Assembly (NCBI RefSeq): GCF_017652985.1
Contig: NZ_JAGGDJ010000053.1
Coordinates: 1 to 36,467, forward strand
Direction: 5' to 3'
Source of the DNA: Paenibacillus artemisiicola
GTDB taxonomy: Bacteria > Bacillota > Bacilli > Paenibacillales > Paenibacillaceae
DNA: 36,467 nt
The notes beneath the pieces were generated by a model. That model ran no database searches. It was not told the DNA's origin and saw only the letters and a program-made list of their open reading frames with translations. Positions 16,551 to 22,963 of this stretch are shown piece by piece. A program made the position numbers and the translations under genes. The number at the start of each line of letters is the position of its first letter. The first letter of the stretch is position 1.

Positions 16551-16800
16551 AGCGGATTGGCTTGCGTGCAAAGCGCGAGCTTTGCATACAGCATTCCGCT
16601 ATAAAAGCGGATTGGCTTGCGTGCAAAGCGCGAGCTTTGCATGCAGCATTCCGCTATAAATGCGAATTGGCTTGCGTGCAACGCCGAAGCGGGGAATGCA
16701 GCATTCTGCATGAAAGCGGATTGGCTTGCGTTCGGCGCTAAACGCTGCATGCGGCATTCCGCTCCGGATCGATCCCATGCAGAGCATGCGGCGGTCCGCT
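16551..16800 (+). repeat. Tandem array of four 55-bp hairpin repeats plus a half copy, between proA and proC
   Basis: The copies are 16551-16600, 16606-16655, 16661-16710 and 16715-16763, spaced 55, 55 and 54 bases apart. A degenerate right half lies near 16783-16800. Copies 1 and 2, with their ATAAA spacers, differ at one base in 55 (16588 against 16643). Each begins near AGCGGATTGGCTTGCGTGCA and ends GCATTCCGCT, so the ends pair. In copies 1 and 2 the inner arms GTGCAAAGC and GCTTTGCAT close a GCGA (GNRA-type) loop. Copies 3 and 4 keep the ends, but their centres diverge. The array is intercistronic in the proBAC-mtn transcript and carries no gene: frames open through it only extend proC artificially. 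Its function is unknown. Confidence 0.9.
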
Positions 16801-16826
16801 TACTTGAAGGAGGTTTTACCGCAATC

Positions 16827-17708
16827 ATGACGACACTATCCTCTTCCGGCATCGCGCCGGACATTCAAACGATGAACCTATGCTTCTACGGCGCGGGCTC
16901 CATGGCCGAAGCGCTCGTGCGCGGCGTGCTGGACCGCGGGCTGACCGAGCCGTCCCGCATCGGCATGATGAACCGGCAAAACGCCGAGCGCATGCGCGAG
17001 CTTTCCGACCGGTACGGCATTACCGGCGCCGTCGGCGACGCCGCGAAAGAAACGATGCTCCGCGAAGCCGACATCGTCTTCTTGGCCATGAAACCGAAGG
17101 ACGCCGCCGACGCGATCCGCGGCGTGCGCGACCTGCTTCATCCCGGCCAGCTCGTCGTCTCGCTCATCGCGGGCATGACGATCGCGACGCTCGAGACGCT
17201 GCTCGGCAAGCCGATGCCGATCGCCCGGACGATGCCGAACACGTCGAGCACGATCGGGCTAGGCGCCACGGGCCTCAGCTTCTCGGCCTCGGCGACCGAC
17301 GCGCAGCGGCGGCTGACCGACGCGATGTTCCAGGCCGTCGGCCTCACCGCGATCGTGGAAGAGCCGCTGCTGGAAGTCGTAACGGGGCTGTCCGGCAGCG
17401 GACCGGCCTATATCTACTACATGATGGAAGCGATGATCGCCGCCGGCGCCAAGCTCGGCCTGACCCCGGAAGCCGCGCGCGAGCTGACGGTCCAGACCGT
17501 ACTAGGCGCCGCCCACATGGTAAAAGCTACGGGTGAAGATCCGGCCGAGCTGCGCCGCAAGGTGACCTCGCCGAACGGCTCGACGCAGGCGGCCATCGAG
17601 AAATTCGACGCCTACCGGTTCGCGGAGGCGGTCGAGGCCGCAGTCGCCCGTTCGGCCGAGCGCGCCGTCGAAATGGGAGCCGAAATCGAAAGGAATGCGA
17701 AATCATGA
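16827..17708 (+). CDS. proC: Pyrroline-5-carboxylate reductase
   Basis: Last enzyme of proline synthesis; it reduces pyrroline-5-carboxylate with NAD(P)H. A Rossmann dinucleotide motif CFYGAGSMAEALVRG lies at about residues 18-32. Family segments MKPKDAADAI, RTMPNTSSTIG, GLSGSGPAYIYYMMEAM and VTSPNGSTQAAIE follow. I start at the ATG at 16827 (293 residues). Its AAGGAGG site is 13 bases upstream, rather long; an ATG at 16872 gives a more usual 278 residues but has no visible ribosome site. The longer open frame back to 16617 is translated repeat array and is rejected. The stop overlaps the mtnW start (ATGA), implying translational coupling of proline and methionine-salvage genes. Confidence 0.94.
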   Translation: MTTLSSSGIAPDIQTMNLCFYGAGSMAEALVRGVLDRGLTEPSRIGMMNRQNAERMRELSDRYGITGAVGDAAKETMLREADIVFLAMKPKDAADAIRGVRDLLHPGQLVVSLIAGMTIATLETLLGKPMPIARTMPNTSSTIGLGATGLSFSASATDAQRRLTDAMFQAVGLTAIVEEPLLEVVTGLSGSGPAYIYYMMEAMIAAGAKLGLTPEAARELTVQTVLGAAHMVKATGEDPAELRRKVTSPNGSTQAAIEKFDAYRFAEAVEAAVARSAERAVEMGAEIERNAKS

Positions 17709-18934
17709 GCCAAGCGTATTGCACAGCGACGTATCGCTGCTACGACGATAAAGCCGATTTTCAAAAGAAAGCGCTCGGCATCGCCGTCGGCTTGACCGTC
17801 GGCAGCTGGACCGATCTGCCGGAAGCGCGCAAAGCCGAAATGGAGAAGCATCTGGGCCGCGTCGTGTCCGTAACGGAGCACGGCGGCGCGGAACCGGGCA
17901 CCCGCTGCGCGGACATCGTCATCGCCTACCCGGACGTCAATTTCAGCCGCGACCTGCCCGCCCTGCTCGTTACCGTGTTCGGCAAGCTGTCCATGGACGG
18001 GCGCATCAAGCTGCTCGATCTAGGATTTTCGTCCGACTTCCTGTCCGCGTTCCCGGGGCCGAAGTTCGGCATGGACGGCGTCCGCGAGCAGCTCGGGGTC
18101 AAGGAGCGTCCGCTTCTGATGAGCATTTTCAAATCCGTCATCGGCCACGACCTGCCGAACCTGCGTGAGCAATTTTATAAGCAGGCGCTCGGCGGGGTCG
18201 ACCTGATCAAGGACGACGAAATCTTGTTCGAGAACCCGCTGACTCCGCTCCGGAAGCGCGTCGAGGCGTGCATGGAGGCGGCCCGCCAGGCGGAAGCCGA
18301 GACCGGCCAGAAGCTGCTCTACGCGGTGAACTTGACCGGTCCGACGTCGAAACTGGCCTCGCAAGCGAAGCTCGCGATCGCCTCCGGCGCCAACGCCCTG
18401 CTCTTCAACGTGCTGGCGTACGGCTTCGACGTCCTGCACGAGCTGAGCGCCGATCCGGAGATTAACGTGCCGATCGCCGCGCATCCGGCGATGGCGGGCG
18501 CGTTCTATCCGTCGCCGCATTACGGCATCGCGGCGCCGCTGCTGCTCGGCAAGCTCATGCGGCTCGCCGGCGCGGACCTGGCGCTCTTCCCGTCGCCGTA
18601 CGGCTCCGTCGTCATGCCGCGAGAAGAGAACCTGGCCGTGCAGGCCGCCCTGCTCGATCCGGCACTGCCTGTACGGATGAGCTTCCCGGTGCCGTCCGCG
18701 GGCATTCACCCCGGCCTCGTGCCGCTTATCCTGCGCGACTTCGGCACCGACGTCGTCGTCAACGCCGGCGGCGGCATCCACGGCCATCCGATGGGCACGG
18801 CCGCCGGCGGACAGGCGTTCCGCCAGGCCATCGACGCGACGCTTCGCGGCGTATCCCTGCCGGAAGCAGCCGCGCTGCCGGGCAACGAGGCGCTGCGCGC
18901 GGCGATCGACAGCTGGGGCTACAAGCAACCATGA
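17705..18934 (+). CDS. mtnW: 2,3-diketo-5-methylthiopentyl-1-phosphate enolase (RuBisCO-like protein)
   Basis: RuBisCO-like enolase of methionine salvage; it enolises 2,3-diketo-5-methylthiopentyl-1-phosphate. The 409 residues carry the carboxylatable lysine and metal ligands in GGVDLIKDDE (Lys169, Asp171, Glu172), and Lys94 in VFGKLSMDGR at the position of the catalytic base in the Geobacillus enzyme. HPAMAGAFYP and NAGGGIHGHPMG (phosphate binding) are also present. It lacks true RuBisCO loop-6 features, as expected for this branch. It overlaps proC by four bases and is followed by mtnX after 23 bases, so it seems to be in one transcript with proBAC. No promoter of its own was found. Confidence 0.95.
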   Translation: MSQAYCTATYRCYDDKADFQKKALGIAVGLTVGSWTDLPEARKAEMEKHLGRVVSVTEHGGAEPGTRCADIVIAYPDVNFSRDLPALLVTVFGKLSMDGRIKLLDLGFSSDFLSAFPGPKFGMDGVREQLGVKERPLLMSIFKSVIGHDLPNLREQFYKQALGGVDLIKDDEILFENPLTPLRKRVEACMEAARQAEAETGQKLLYAVNLTGPTSKLASQAKLAIASGANALLFNVLAYGFDVLHELSADPEINVPIAAHPAMAGAFYPSPHYGIAAPLLLGKLMRLAGADLALFPSPYGSVVMPREENLAVQAALLDPALPVRMSFPVPSAGIHPGLVPLILRDFGTDVVVNAGGGIHGHPMGTAAGGQAFRQAIDATLRGVSLPEAAALPGNEALRAAIDSWGYKQP

Positions 18935-18957
18935 CGATGAACGAAGGAGCGGCGACC

Positions 18958-19623
18958 ATGACCAAGCAGCGCGTCATCTTCTGCGATTTTGACGGCACCA
19001 TCACCGAGAACGACAATATCGTGGCGATCATCCGCCACTTCAACCCGCCGGGCTGGGAAGCGATCGTGAACGCGATCGTCAGCCAAGCGAAGTCCATCAA
19101 GCAGGGCGTCGGCGAGCTGTTTCGCCTGCTCCCGTCTTCCATGAAGCGCGAGGTCGTCGAGTACGCGATCTCGAACGCGCGCATTCGGGCCGGCTTTGCC
19201 GATCTGCTGAAGTACTGCAAGGACAACGGCATCGACTTTTACGTGACGAGCGGCGGCATCGATTTCTTCGTCTATCCGCTGCTCGCGCCGTTCGGCATTC
19301 CGGAAGACCGTATCTATTGCAACGGCAGCGACTTCAGCGGAGCGTCCATCGAGATCACCTGGCCGCATCTTTGCGGTCCGGATTGCGCGACGGAATGCGG
19401 CATGTGCAAGAAGACGATCATCAACCGTTTCCCGGCCGACCGGTACGAGCGCATCCTGATCGGCGACAGCGTCACCGATTTCGAAGGCGCCAAGCTCGTC
19501 GATACCGTCTTCGCCCGCTCCCACCTGACGCAGAAATGCGCGGAGCTCGGGCTGCCGTGCCACGAATACGAGACGTTCCACGACGTCATCGACCAATTGA
19601 AGCTGCAGGAGGCGACACGTTAA
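18958..19623 (+). CDS. mtnX: 2-hydroxy-3-keto-5-methylthiopentenyl-1-phosphate phosphatase
   Basis: HAD-family phosphatase that dephosphorylates the MtnW product in methionine salvage. The nucleophile motif is CDFDGTIT (Asp10, Asp12) at the N-terminus, motif II is in VTSGGIDFFVYPLL, and the distal aspartates are in LIGDSVTDFEGAKL. A Cys-rich patch, CGPDCATECGMCKK, matches Bacillus MtnX in spacing from memory and may bind metal. I start at the ATG at 18958, eight bases after AAGGAG; an ATG at 18931 overlaps the mtnW stop and would add nine residues. The result is 221 residues. mtnB follows after three bases. Confidence 0.93.
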   Translation: MTKQRVIFCDFDGTITENDNIVAIIRHFNPPGWEAIVNAIVSQAKSIKQGVGELFRLLPSSMKREVVEYAISNARIRAGFADLLKYCKDNGIDFYVTSGGIDFFVYPLLAPFGIPEDRIYCNGSDFSGASIEITWPHLCGPDCATECGMCKKTIINRFPADRYERILIGDSVTDFEGAKLVDTVFARSHLTQKCAELGLPCHEYETFHDVIDQLKLQEATR

Positions 19624-19626
19624 CCG

Positions 19627-20274
19627 ATGTCCTTTGCATCCCTTTCTCTCGAAACGAAACAACGGGCGCTCGCCGAGCTGACCGGCGTGAAGCGCCTCTT
19701 CGCGGACCGCGGCTGGTTCCCCGGCACGAGCGGCAATCTGTCCGTCCGCGTCGGCGATTTCGCGCCGGACGACTTTCACTTCGCCATCACGGCGAGCGGC
19801 AAGGACAAGTCCTTGTCGACGCCCGAGGACTTCCTCTTCGTCGACCGCGAAGGCAAGCCGAGCGAGACGACGGGCCTGAAGCCGTCCGCCGAGACGCTCA
19901 TCCACTGCGAGATCTACCGGCAGACGGGCTGCGGCGCGATTTTCCACGTCCATACGGTATTCAACAACCTCGTCTCCGAACTGTTCTGGGAACGCAAATC
20001 GATTCCCGTCGACGGCGTGGAGCTGATCAAAGCGTTCAACATCTGGGACGAGGAAGCGCATATCGAGATTCCCATCGTCTCGAACTTCGCCCATATTCCG
20101 AGCATCGTGCCGGAAGTGACGGAGCGGCTCGACAAGCGCATTCCGGGCATCATGCTGCGCAAGCACGGCATCTACGCCTGGGGCGTCAACGCCTTCGAGG
20201 CGAAACGCCATCTCGAGGCGTTCGAATTCCTCTTCGAATACGTCTATCGCTGGGAGCTGCTGCACCGCCGTTAA
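19627..20274 (+). CDS. mtnB: Methylthioribulose-1-phosphate dehydratase
   Basis: Class II aldolase-like zinc enzyme that dehydrates methylthioribulose-1-phosphate to the diketo compound used by MtnW. The 215 residues show FPGTSGNLSVR near 31-41, the probable catalytic Glu89 in SAETLIH, and the zinc histidines 107 and 109 (HVH) and 180 (LRKHGIYAWG). It begins three bases after mtnX and ends before a strong bidirectional terminator, so it is last in the operon. In Bacillus subtilis mtnD (acireductone dioxygenase) follows mtnB; here it does not. The ribosome site GCAGGAGG is 14 bases upstream, which is far, so translation may depend on coupling with mtnX. Confidence 0.95.
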   Translation: MSFASLSLETKQRALAELTGVKRLFADRGWFPGTSGNLSVRVGDFAPDDFHFAITASGKDKSLSTPEDFLFVDREGKPSETTGLKPSAETLIHCEIYRQTGCGAIFHVHTVFNNLVSELFWERKSIPVDGVELIKAFNIWDEEAHIEIPIVSNFAHIPSIVPEVTERLDKRIPGIMLRKHGIYAWGVNAFEAKRHLEAFEFLFEYVYRWELLHRR

Positions 20275-20312
20275 CCGTACGGACCGGGCGCGTCCCGTCC
20301 CCAAGCAAACCG

Positions 20313-20360
20313 AAAAAGGCGATAAGCCGGCTGACCGATCAGCCGCGCTTATCGCCTTTT
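20313..20360. terminator. Bidirectional terminator between mtnB and the DUF2515 gene
   Basis: AAAAGGCGATAAG and CTTATCGCCTTTT enclose a second inner stem, GGCTGA/TCAGCC (20314-20360). The arms carry A and T runs, so it can act on both converging transcripts. Its right arm overlaps the stop codon of the minus-strand gene. Confidence 0.9.
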
Positions 20361-21662
20361 GCCGTTCCCGCCGAACCGCTGCTTCGCCTGCACGGCCAGC
20401 TCCAGCTTGTTGAACGCCATGCAATGCTCGAACGTAATTTCGAAGATAGCCGGCAACGGCAGCTCCTCGAAGTAGCCCGCGACGGCCTTCGGATCCCGCA
20501 GCCAGTCGCTCCGCTCCGGAATGGCGACCGGCACGTTCGGCCACGCGGCGGCCAGCTCGGGGCTGAGCAGCTTCTTCGCGCCTTGAATCAGGCTGCAACC
20601 GGCCAGCCGTTCTTCGTACGCGGCGTCCCGCTCGAACGCCTCGCGCTCCTTCGCGAACAGATGCGGCGCGTAATCCGCGCGGGAGCCCGTATGATGAACG
20701 CCGCGTACAAACGCGAGCACGCCCTGCATCACCTCCGGCACGCGCAGGAGGATCGCGTAAAGGCTTTTGCCGAATTCGATCCGCTCATACAGGCTGCTGA
20801 ACTGCTCCAGCACCAAGCCGGCCAGCTGCATCTCGCCACCGGCGTCGAGCGGCGAGCCGTACGGCAGGACGACCGTATTCGTCTGCAGCGGGATCTGCAT
20901 CAGGAACGGCAGCCGTTTCGTCACGTGCGCCTTGAAGTAATCGCTCTGCACGAGCGGCGCCTCGATGACGTGCTGTTCGTTCACGATGAGCGCGGTCGTC
21001 AGGAGCACGGGGTCGCGGCGCTCCCAATAGTGCGCCCAGACGGGCGGCATGAAGCGCGACACGCCGAAAGCCGGCAGGAGCGGCGACAAGTCCCGTCCTT
21101 CCTTGCGGGACGCCTCGTACAGCAGCAGCTGCGGGTAAGCGTCGTGGAAGATGAGCGCGTTGATCCGCTCCAGCAGGATGAACGTATGCAGCCGGCTCTC
21201 CTCGTCTAGCAGCTCCGGCAGCAGCTCGCCCTGCAAATCCGTCATGTTCCAGCCGCCGTTGCGGGAGACGACGTGCGCGAGCAGCGCCCAGTGCAGCTCC
21301 GGCATACGGTGGTAGACCGCGCGGTAGGCTTCGGTCCGCGTCACGTTGTTGACGTTGGCGAGCTCGGTTTCGTGCCGGATCCGATGAATAAGCGCGCGTT
21401 CCTCGTCCGATAAGCCGTCCCCTCCCGCGCCTTCCGCCTCCCGCTCCGAGCCGGAGGTAACCGCGGCGGCGCGGGCCAGCGCGGCGAACAGCTCTTCCGC
21501 CGACTCCCGGCGAATGACGGCCGGCAGCGCATGGGCCGCCAAGTCGTGCGAGACGGCGCGCGCGTCCCGCTTATGCGCCGCGTAATCGCGGACGAGCCGC
21601 AGCGCGTGCAGCAGCCATCCGAGCAGCGACGGCTTGCCGCGGCGCGGCCGTTGTTGAGTCAT
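20349..21662 (-). CDS. DUF2515 (YppC-like) family protein
   Basis: Protein of unknown function resembling the DUF2515 family, whose Bacillus subtilis member is YppC. The recognisable core is VTRTEAYRAVYHRMPELHWA followed by LLAHVVSRNGGWNMTDLQGE (about residues 108-145). The 437-residue product is largely helical and rich in charged residues, without a signal peptide or clear membrane segment; residues 70-85 are a low-complexity linker. No catalytic motif stands out. It is transcribed alone, divergent from the SRAP gene and convergent with mtnB across a shared terminator. The family is recalled from conserved segments, not searched. Confidence 0.8.
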   Translation of the reverse strand: MTQQRPRRGKPSLLGWLLHALRLVRDYAAHKRDARAVSHDLAAHALPAVIRRESAEELFAALARAAAVTSGSEREAEGAGGDGLSDEERALIHRIRHETELANVNNVTRTEAYRAVYHRMPELHWALLAHVVSRNGGWNMTDLQGELLPELLDEESRLHTFILLERINALIFHDAYPQLLLYEASRKEGRDLSPLLPAFGVSRFMPPVWAHYWERRDPVLLTTALIVNEQHVIEAPLVQSDYFKAHVTKRLPFLMQIPLQTNTVVLPYGSPLDAGGEMQLAGLVLEQFSSLYERIEFGKSLYAILLRVPEVMQGVLAFVRGVHHTGSRADYAPHLFAKEREAFERDAAYEERLAGCSLIQGAKKLLSPELAAAWPNVPVAIPERSDWLRDPKAVAGYFEELPLPAIFEITFEHCMAFNKLELAVQAKQRFGGNGKRR

Positions 21663-21825
21663 CGCCGTTCGTCCTCCTTCCTTTGCATCCGTTTTCCCAT
21701 ATCTCTGTCCTGCCGCATCCGTTATGGATTAGTATGGGCCGCTCCACGTTCGCTTAGCCGTTGTAGTATACTATAGCTATGCAAAGACGTGCCGTTTCGG
21801 TACGGGAGGAGGAGGCTTAAGCGCC
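21663..21825. other. Divergent intergenic region with a 10-base palindrome
   Basis: The 163 bases between the DUF2515 and SRAP genes contain TAGTATACTA (21764-21773), a perfect palindrome that includes a TATACT like a -10 element for the rightward gene. No Bacillus-type LexA box (CGAAC, four bases, GTTCG) was seen. Confidence 0.35.
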
Positions 21826-22506
21826 ATGTGCGGACGCTATACGATCACCGTTTCGCTCGAGGAGCTGCTGCTCCATTACTGGATCTCCGACTCGAACGCG
21901 CCTTACCAGCAGCCGAAATACAACGTCGCGCCAGGCCAAATGGTGCTCGCGGTCATCCACGACGGCGAGAAGAACCGGCTCGGCGAGCTGAAGTGGGGCC
22001 TCGTCCCTTCCTGGGCCGAAACGACGAAGCTGGCCGCCAAAATGATCAACGCCCGCTCCGAAACGGTGTGGGAGAAGCCGGCGTTCCGCAAGCTGATGGA
22101 GCGCAAGCGCTGCGTCATTCCGGCCGACGGCTTCTACGAATGGCGGCAGGAGGAAGGGCGCAAGCAGCCGATGCGCATCGTCCGCCGCGACCGGAAGCTG
22201 TTCAGCATGGCCGGCCTCTACGACACCTGGGTTTCCCCGGACGGCATCAAGCTGAGCACCTGCACCGTGCTGACGACGGCGCCCAACGCGCTCATGGAGC
22301 CGATTCATAACCGCATGCCGGTCATCCTGCGGCCCGAAGACGAGGCAACGTGGCTGGACCGCTCCGAACGCGACAGCGCGGCGCTGAACCGTCTGCTGCG
22401 CCCGTTCCCGTCCGAGCTGCTGGAGGCCTATCCGGTCGGCGCGCAGGTGGGCAGCGTCGCGAAGGACGACGAGAGCTGCATCGCCCCGCTCGCGTCGAAC
22501 GGCTGA
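21826..22506 (+). CDS. SRAP/HMCES-type abasic-site crosslinking protein (YedK/YoqW family)
   Basis: SOS response-associated peptidase family protein. Relatives (human HMCES, Escherichia coli YedK) shield abasic sites in single-stranded DNA by a covalent thiazolidine bond to Cys2. The 226-residue product begins MCGRYT, so Cys2 is exposed after Met removal. It also has KYNVAPGQ, the Asn/Arg segment INARSET, the catalytic Glu in PADGFYEW, and the conserved His in IHNRMPVIL. The ATG follows GGAGGAGGAGG. It is a single gene. A role in repair of abasic sites is well supported by the family; SOS control is not evident here. Confidence 0.93.
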   Translation: MCGRYTITVSLEELLLHYWISDSNAPYQQPKYNVAPGQMVLAVIHDGEKNRLGELKWGLVPSWAETTKLAAKMINARSETVWEKPAFRKLMERKRCVIPADGFYEWRQEEGRKQPMRIVRRDRKLFSMAGLYDTWVSPDGIKLSTCTVLTTAPNALMEPIHNRMPVILRPEDEATWLDRSERDSAALNRLLRPFPSELLEAYPVGAQVGSVAKDDESCIAPLASNG

Positions 22507-22535
22507 CCCCAACCCGATCCCGGGCGCCGAAACCG

Positions 22536-22566
22536 AAAAAAACCGCCGACCCCGAAGGATCAGCGG
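22536..22566 (-). terminator. Terminator of spoVIF
   Basis: On the minus strand, CCGCTGATCC and GGGTCGGCGG pair around a TTCG tetraloop (22543-22566), followed by seven T. The 5' arm overlaps the stop codon of spoVIF. Confidence 0.88.
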
Positions 22567-22847
22567 AACATCGCCCAAAGGCGGATCAAGTGCAGCGTAT
22601 TGTTCGGATCGATCTTTTGCGCGAGGACGAACGCGATGATTTGCTCCTCCTGCTGCTCCGTCAAGTTTTCCTGCATGATGCCGGCTGCCGTGCGGACAAG
22701 TTTCCGCACCTTCGCGCGGTCCTGCAAATCGTATTTGTTCACGCCGTTCATCAGCATTTTGATCCGGTCCTTGATGACCGGATTTTTCATTTTGAATTTG
22801 ATGCGTTCGACCAGCTCCGGGCGTATGCCGAATTTCGTGTAACTCAT
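22560..22847 (-). CDS. spoVIF: Stage VI sporulation protein F
   Basis: Small protein of the SpoVIF family, which in Bacillus subtilis is made late in the mother cell and is needed for proper spore coat assembly. The 95 residues include the family-like segment KVRKLVRTAAGIMQENL and EEQIIAFVLAQKIDPN. The N-terminal extension MSYTKFGIRPELVERIK and the final HLIRLWAMFR match the Paenibacillus form as I remember it. The start is fixed by an in-frame TAA nine bases upstream of the ATG; GGAGGTG lies about 12 bases away. It follows recG on the same strand by 116 bases, which contain a possible SigK -10 element. Confidence 0.8.
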   Translation of the reverse strand: MSYTKFGIRPELVERIKFKMKNPVIKDRIKMLMNGVNKYDLQDRAKVRKLVRTAAGIMQENLTEQQEEQIIAFVLAQKIDPNNTLHLIRLWAMFR

Positions 22848-22933
22848 GTCCGGTTATAGCACCTCCGTCCAGCTTCAAGAAGCCCTCCCCCGCGAGCAAG
22901 GCGCGGCTGACCTCCGAAAACCTCGTATAGATG

Positions 22934-22942
22934 TACTATATG
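22934..22942 (-). promoter_or_regulatory. Possible SigK -10 element upstream of spoVIF
   Basis: The minus strand reads CATATAGTA, which fits the mother-cell SigK/SigE -10 pattern CATANNNTA, 86 bases before the spoVIF start. No convincing -35 is seen, so this is tentative; the sporulation role of the gene is the main support. Confidence 0.3.
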
Positions 22943-22963
22943 CCGGCGCGTTCGCAATAAAAA

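Noticed and set aside
16551..16800. CRISPR array
   Set aside because: The units abut with only about five bases between them, there are no unique spacers and no cas genes; they are tandem hairpins.
16617..16826. N-terminal extension of proC
   Set aside because: The extension is translated hairpin repeats; ribosome site and family alignment place the start at 16827.
18931..18957. Upstream ATG of mtnX overlapping the mtnW stop
   Set aside because: The ATG at 18958 has AAGGAG at eight bases and yields the family-typical N-terminus.
19317..21209. 630-codon plus-strand open frame across mtnX, mtnB and the DUF2515 gene
   Set aside because: It crosses three real genes and a terminator and has Arg-rich composition without domains.
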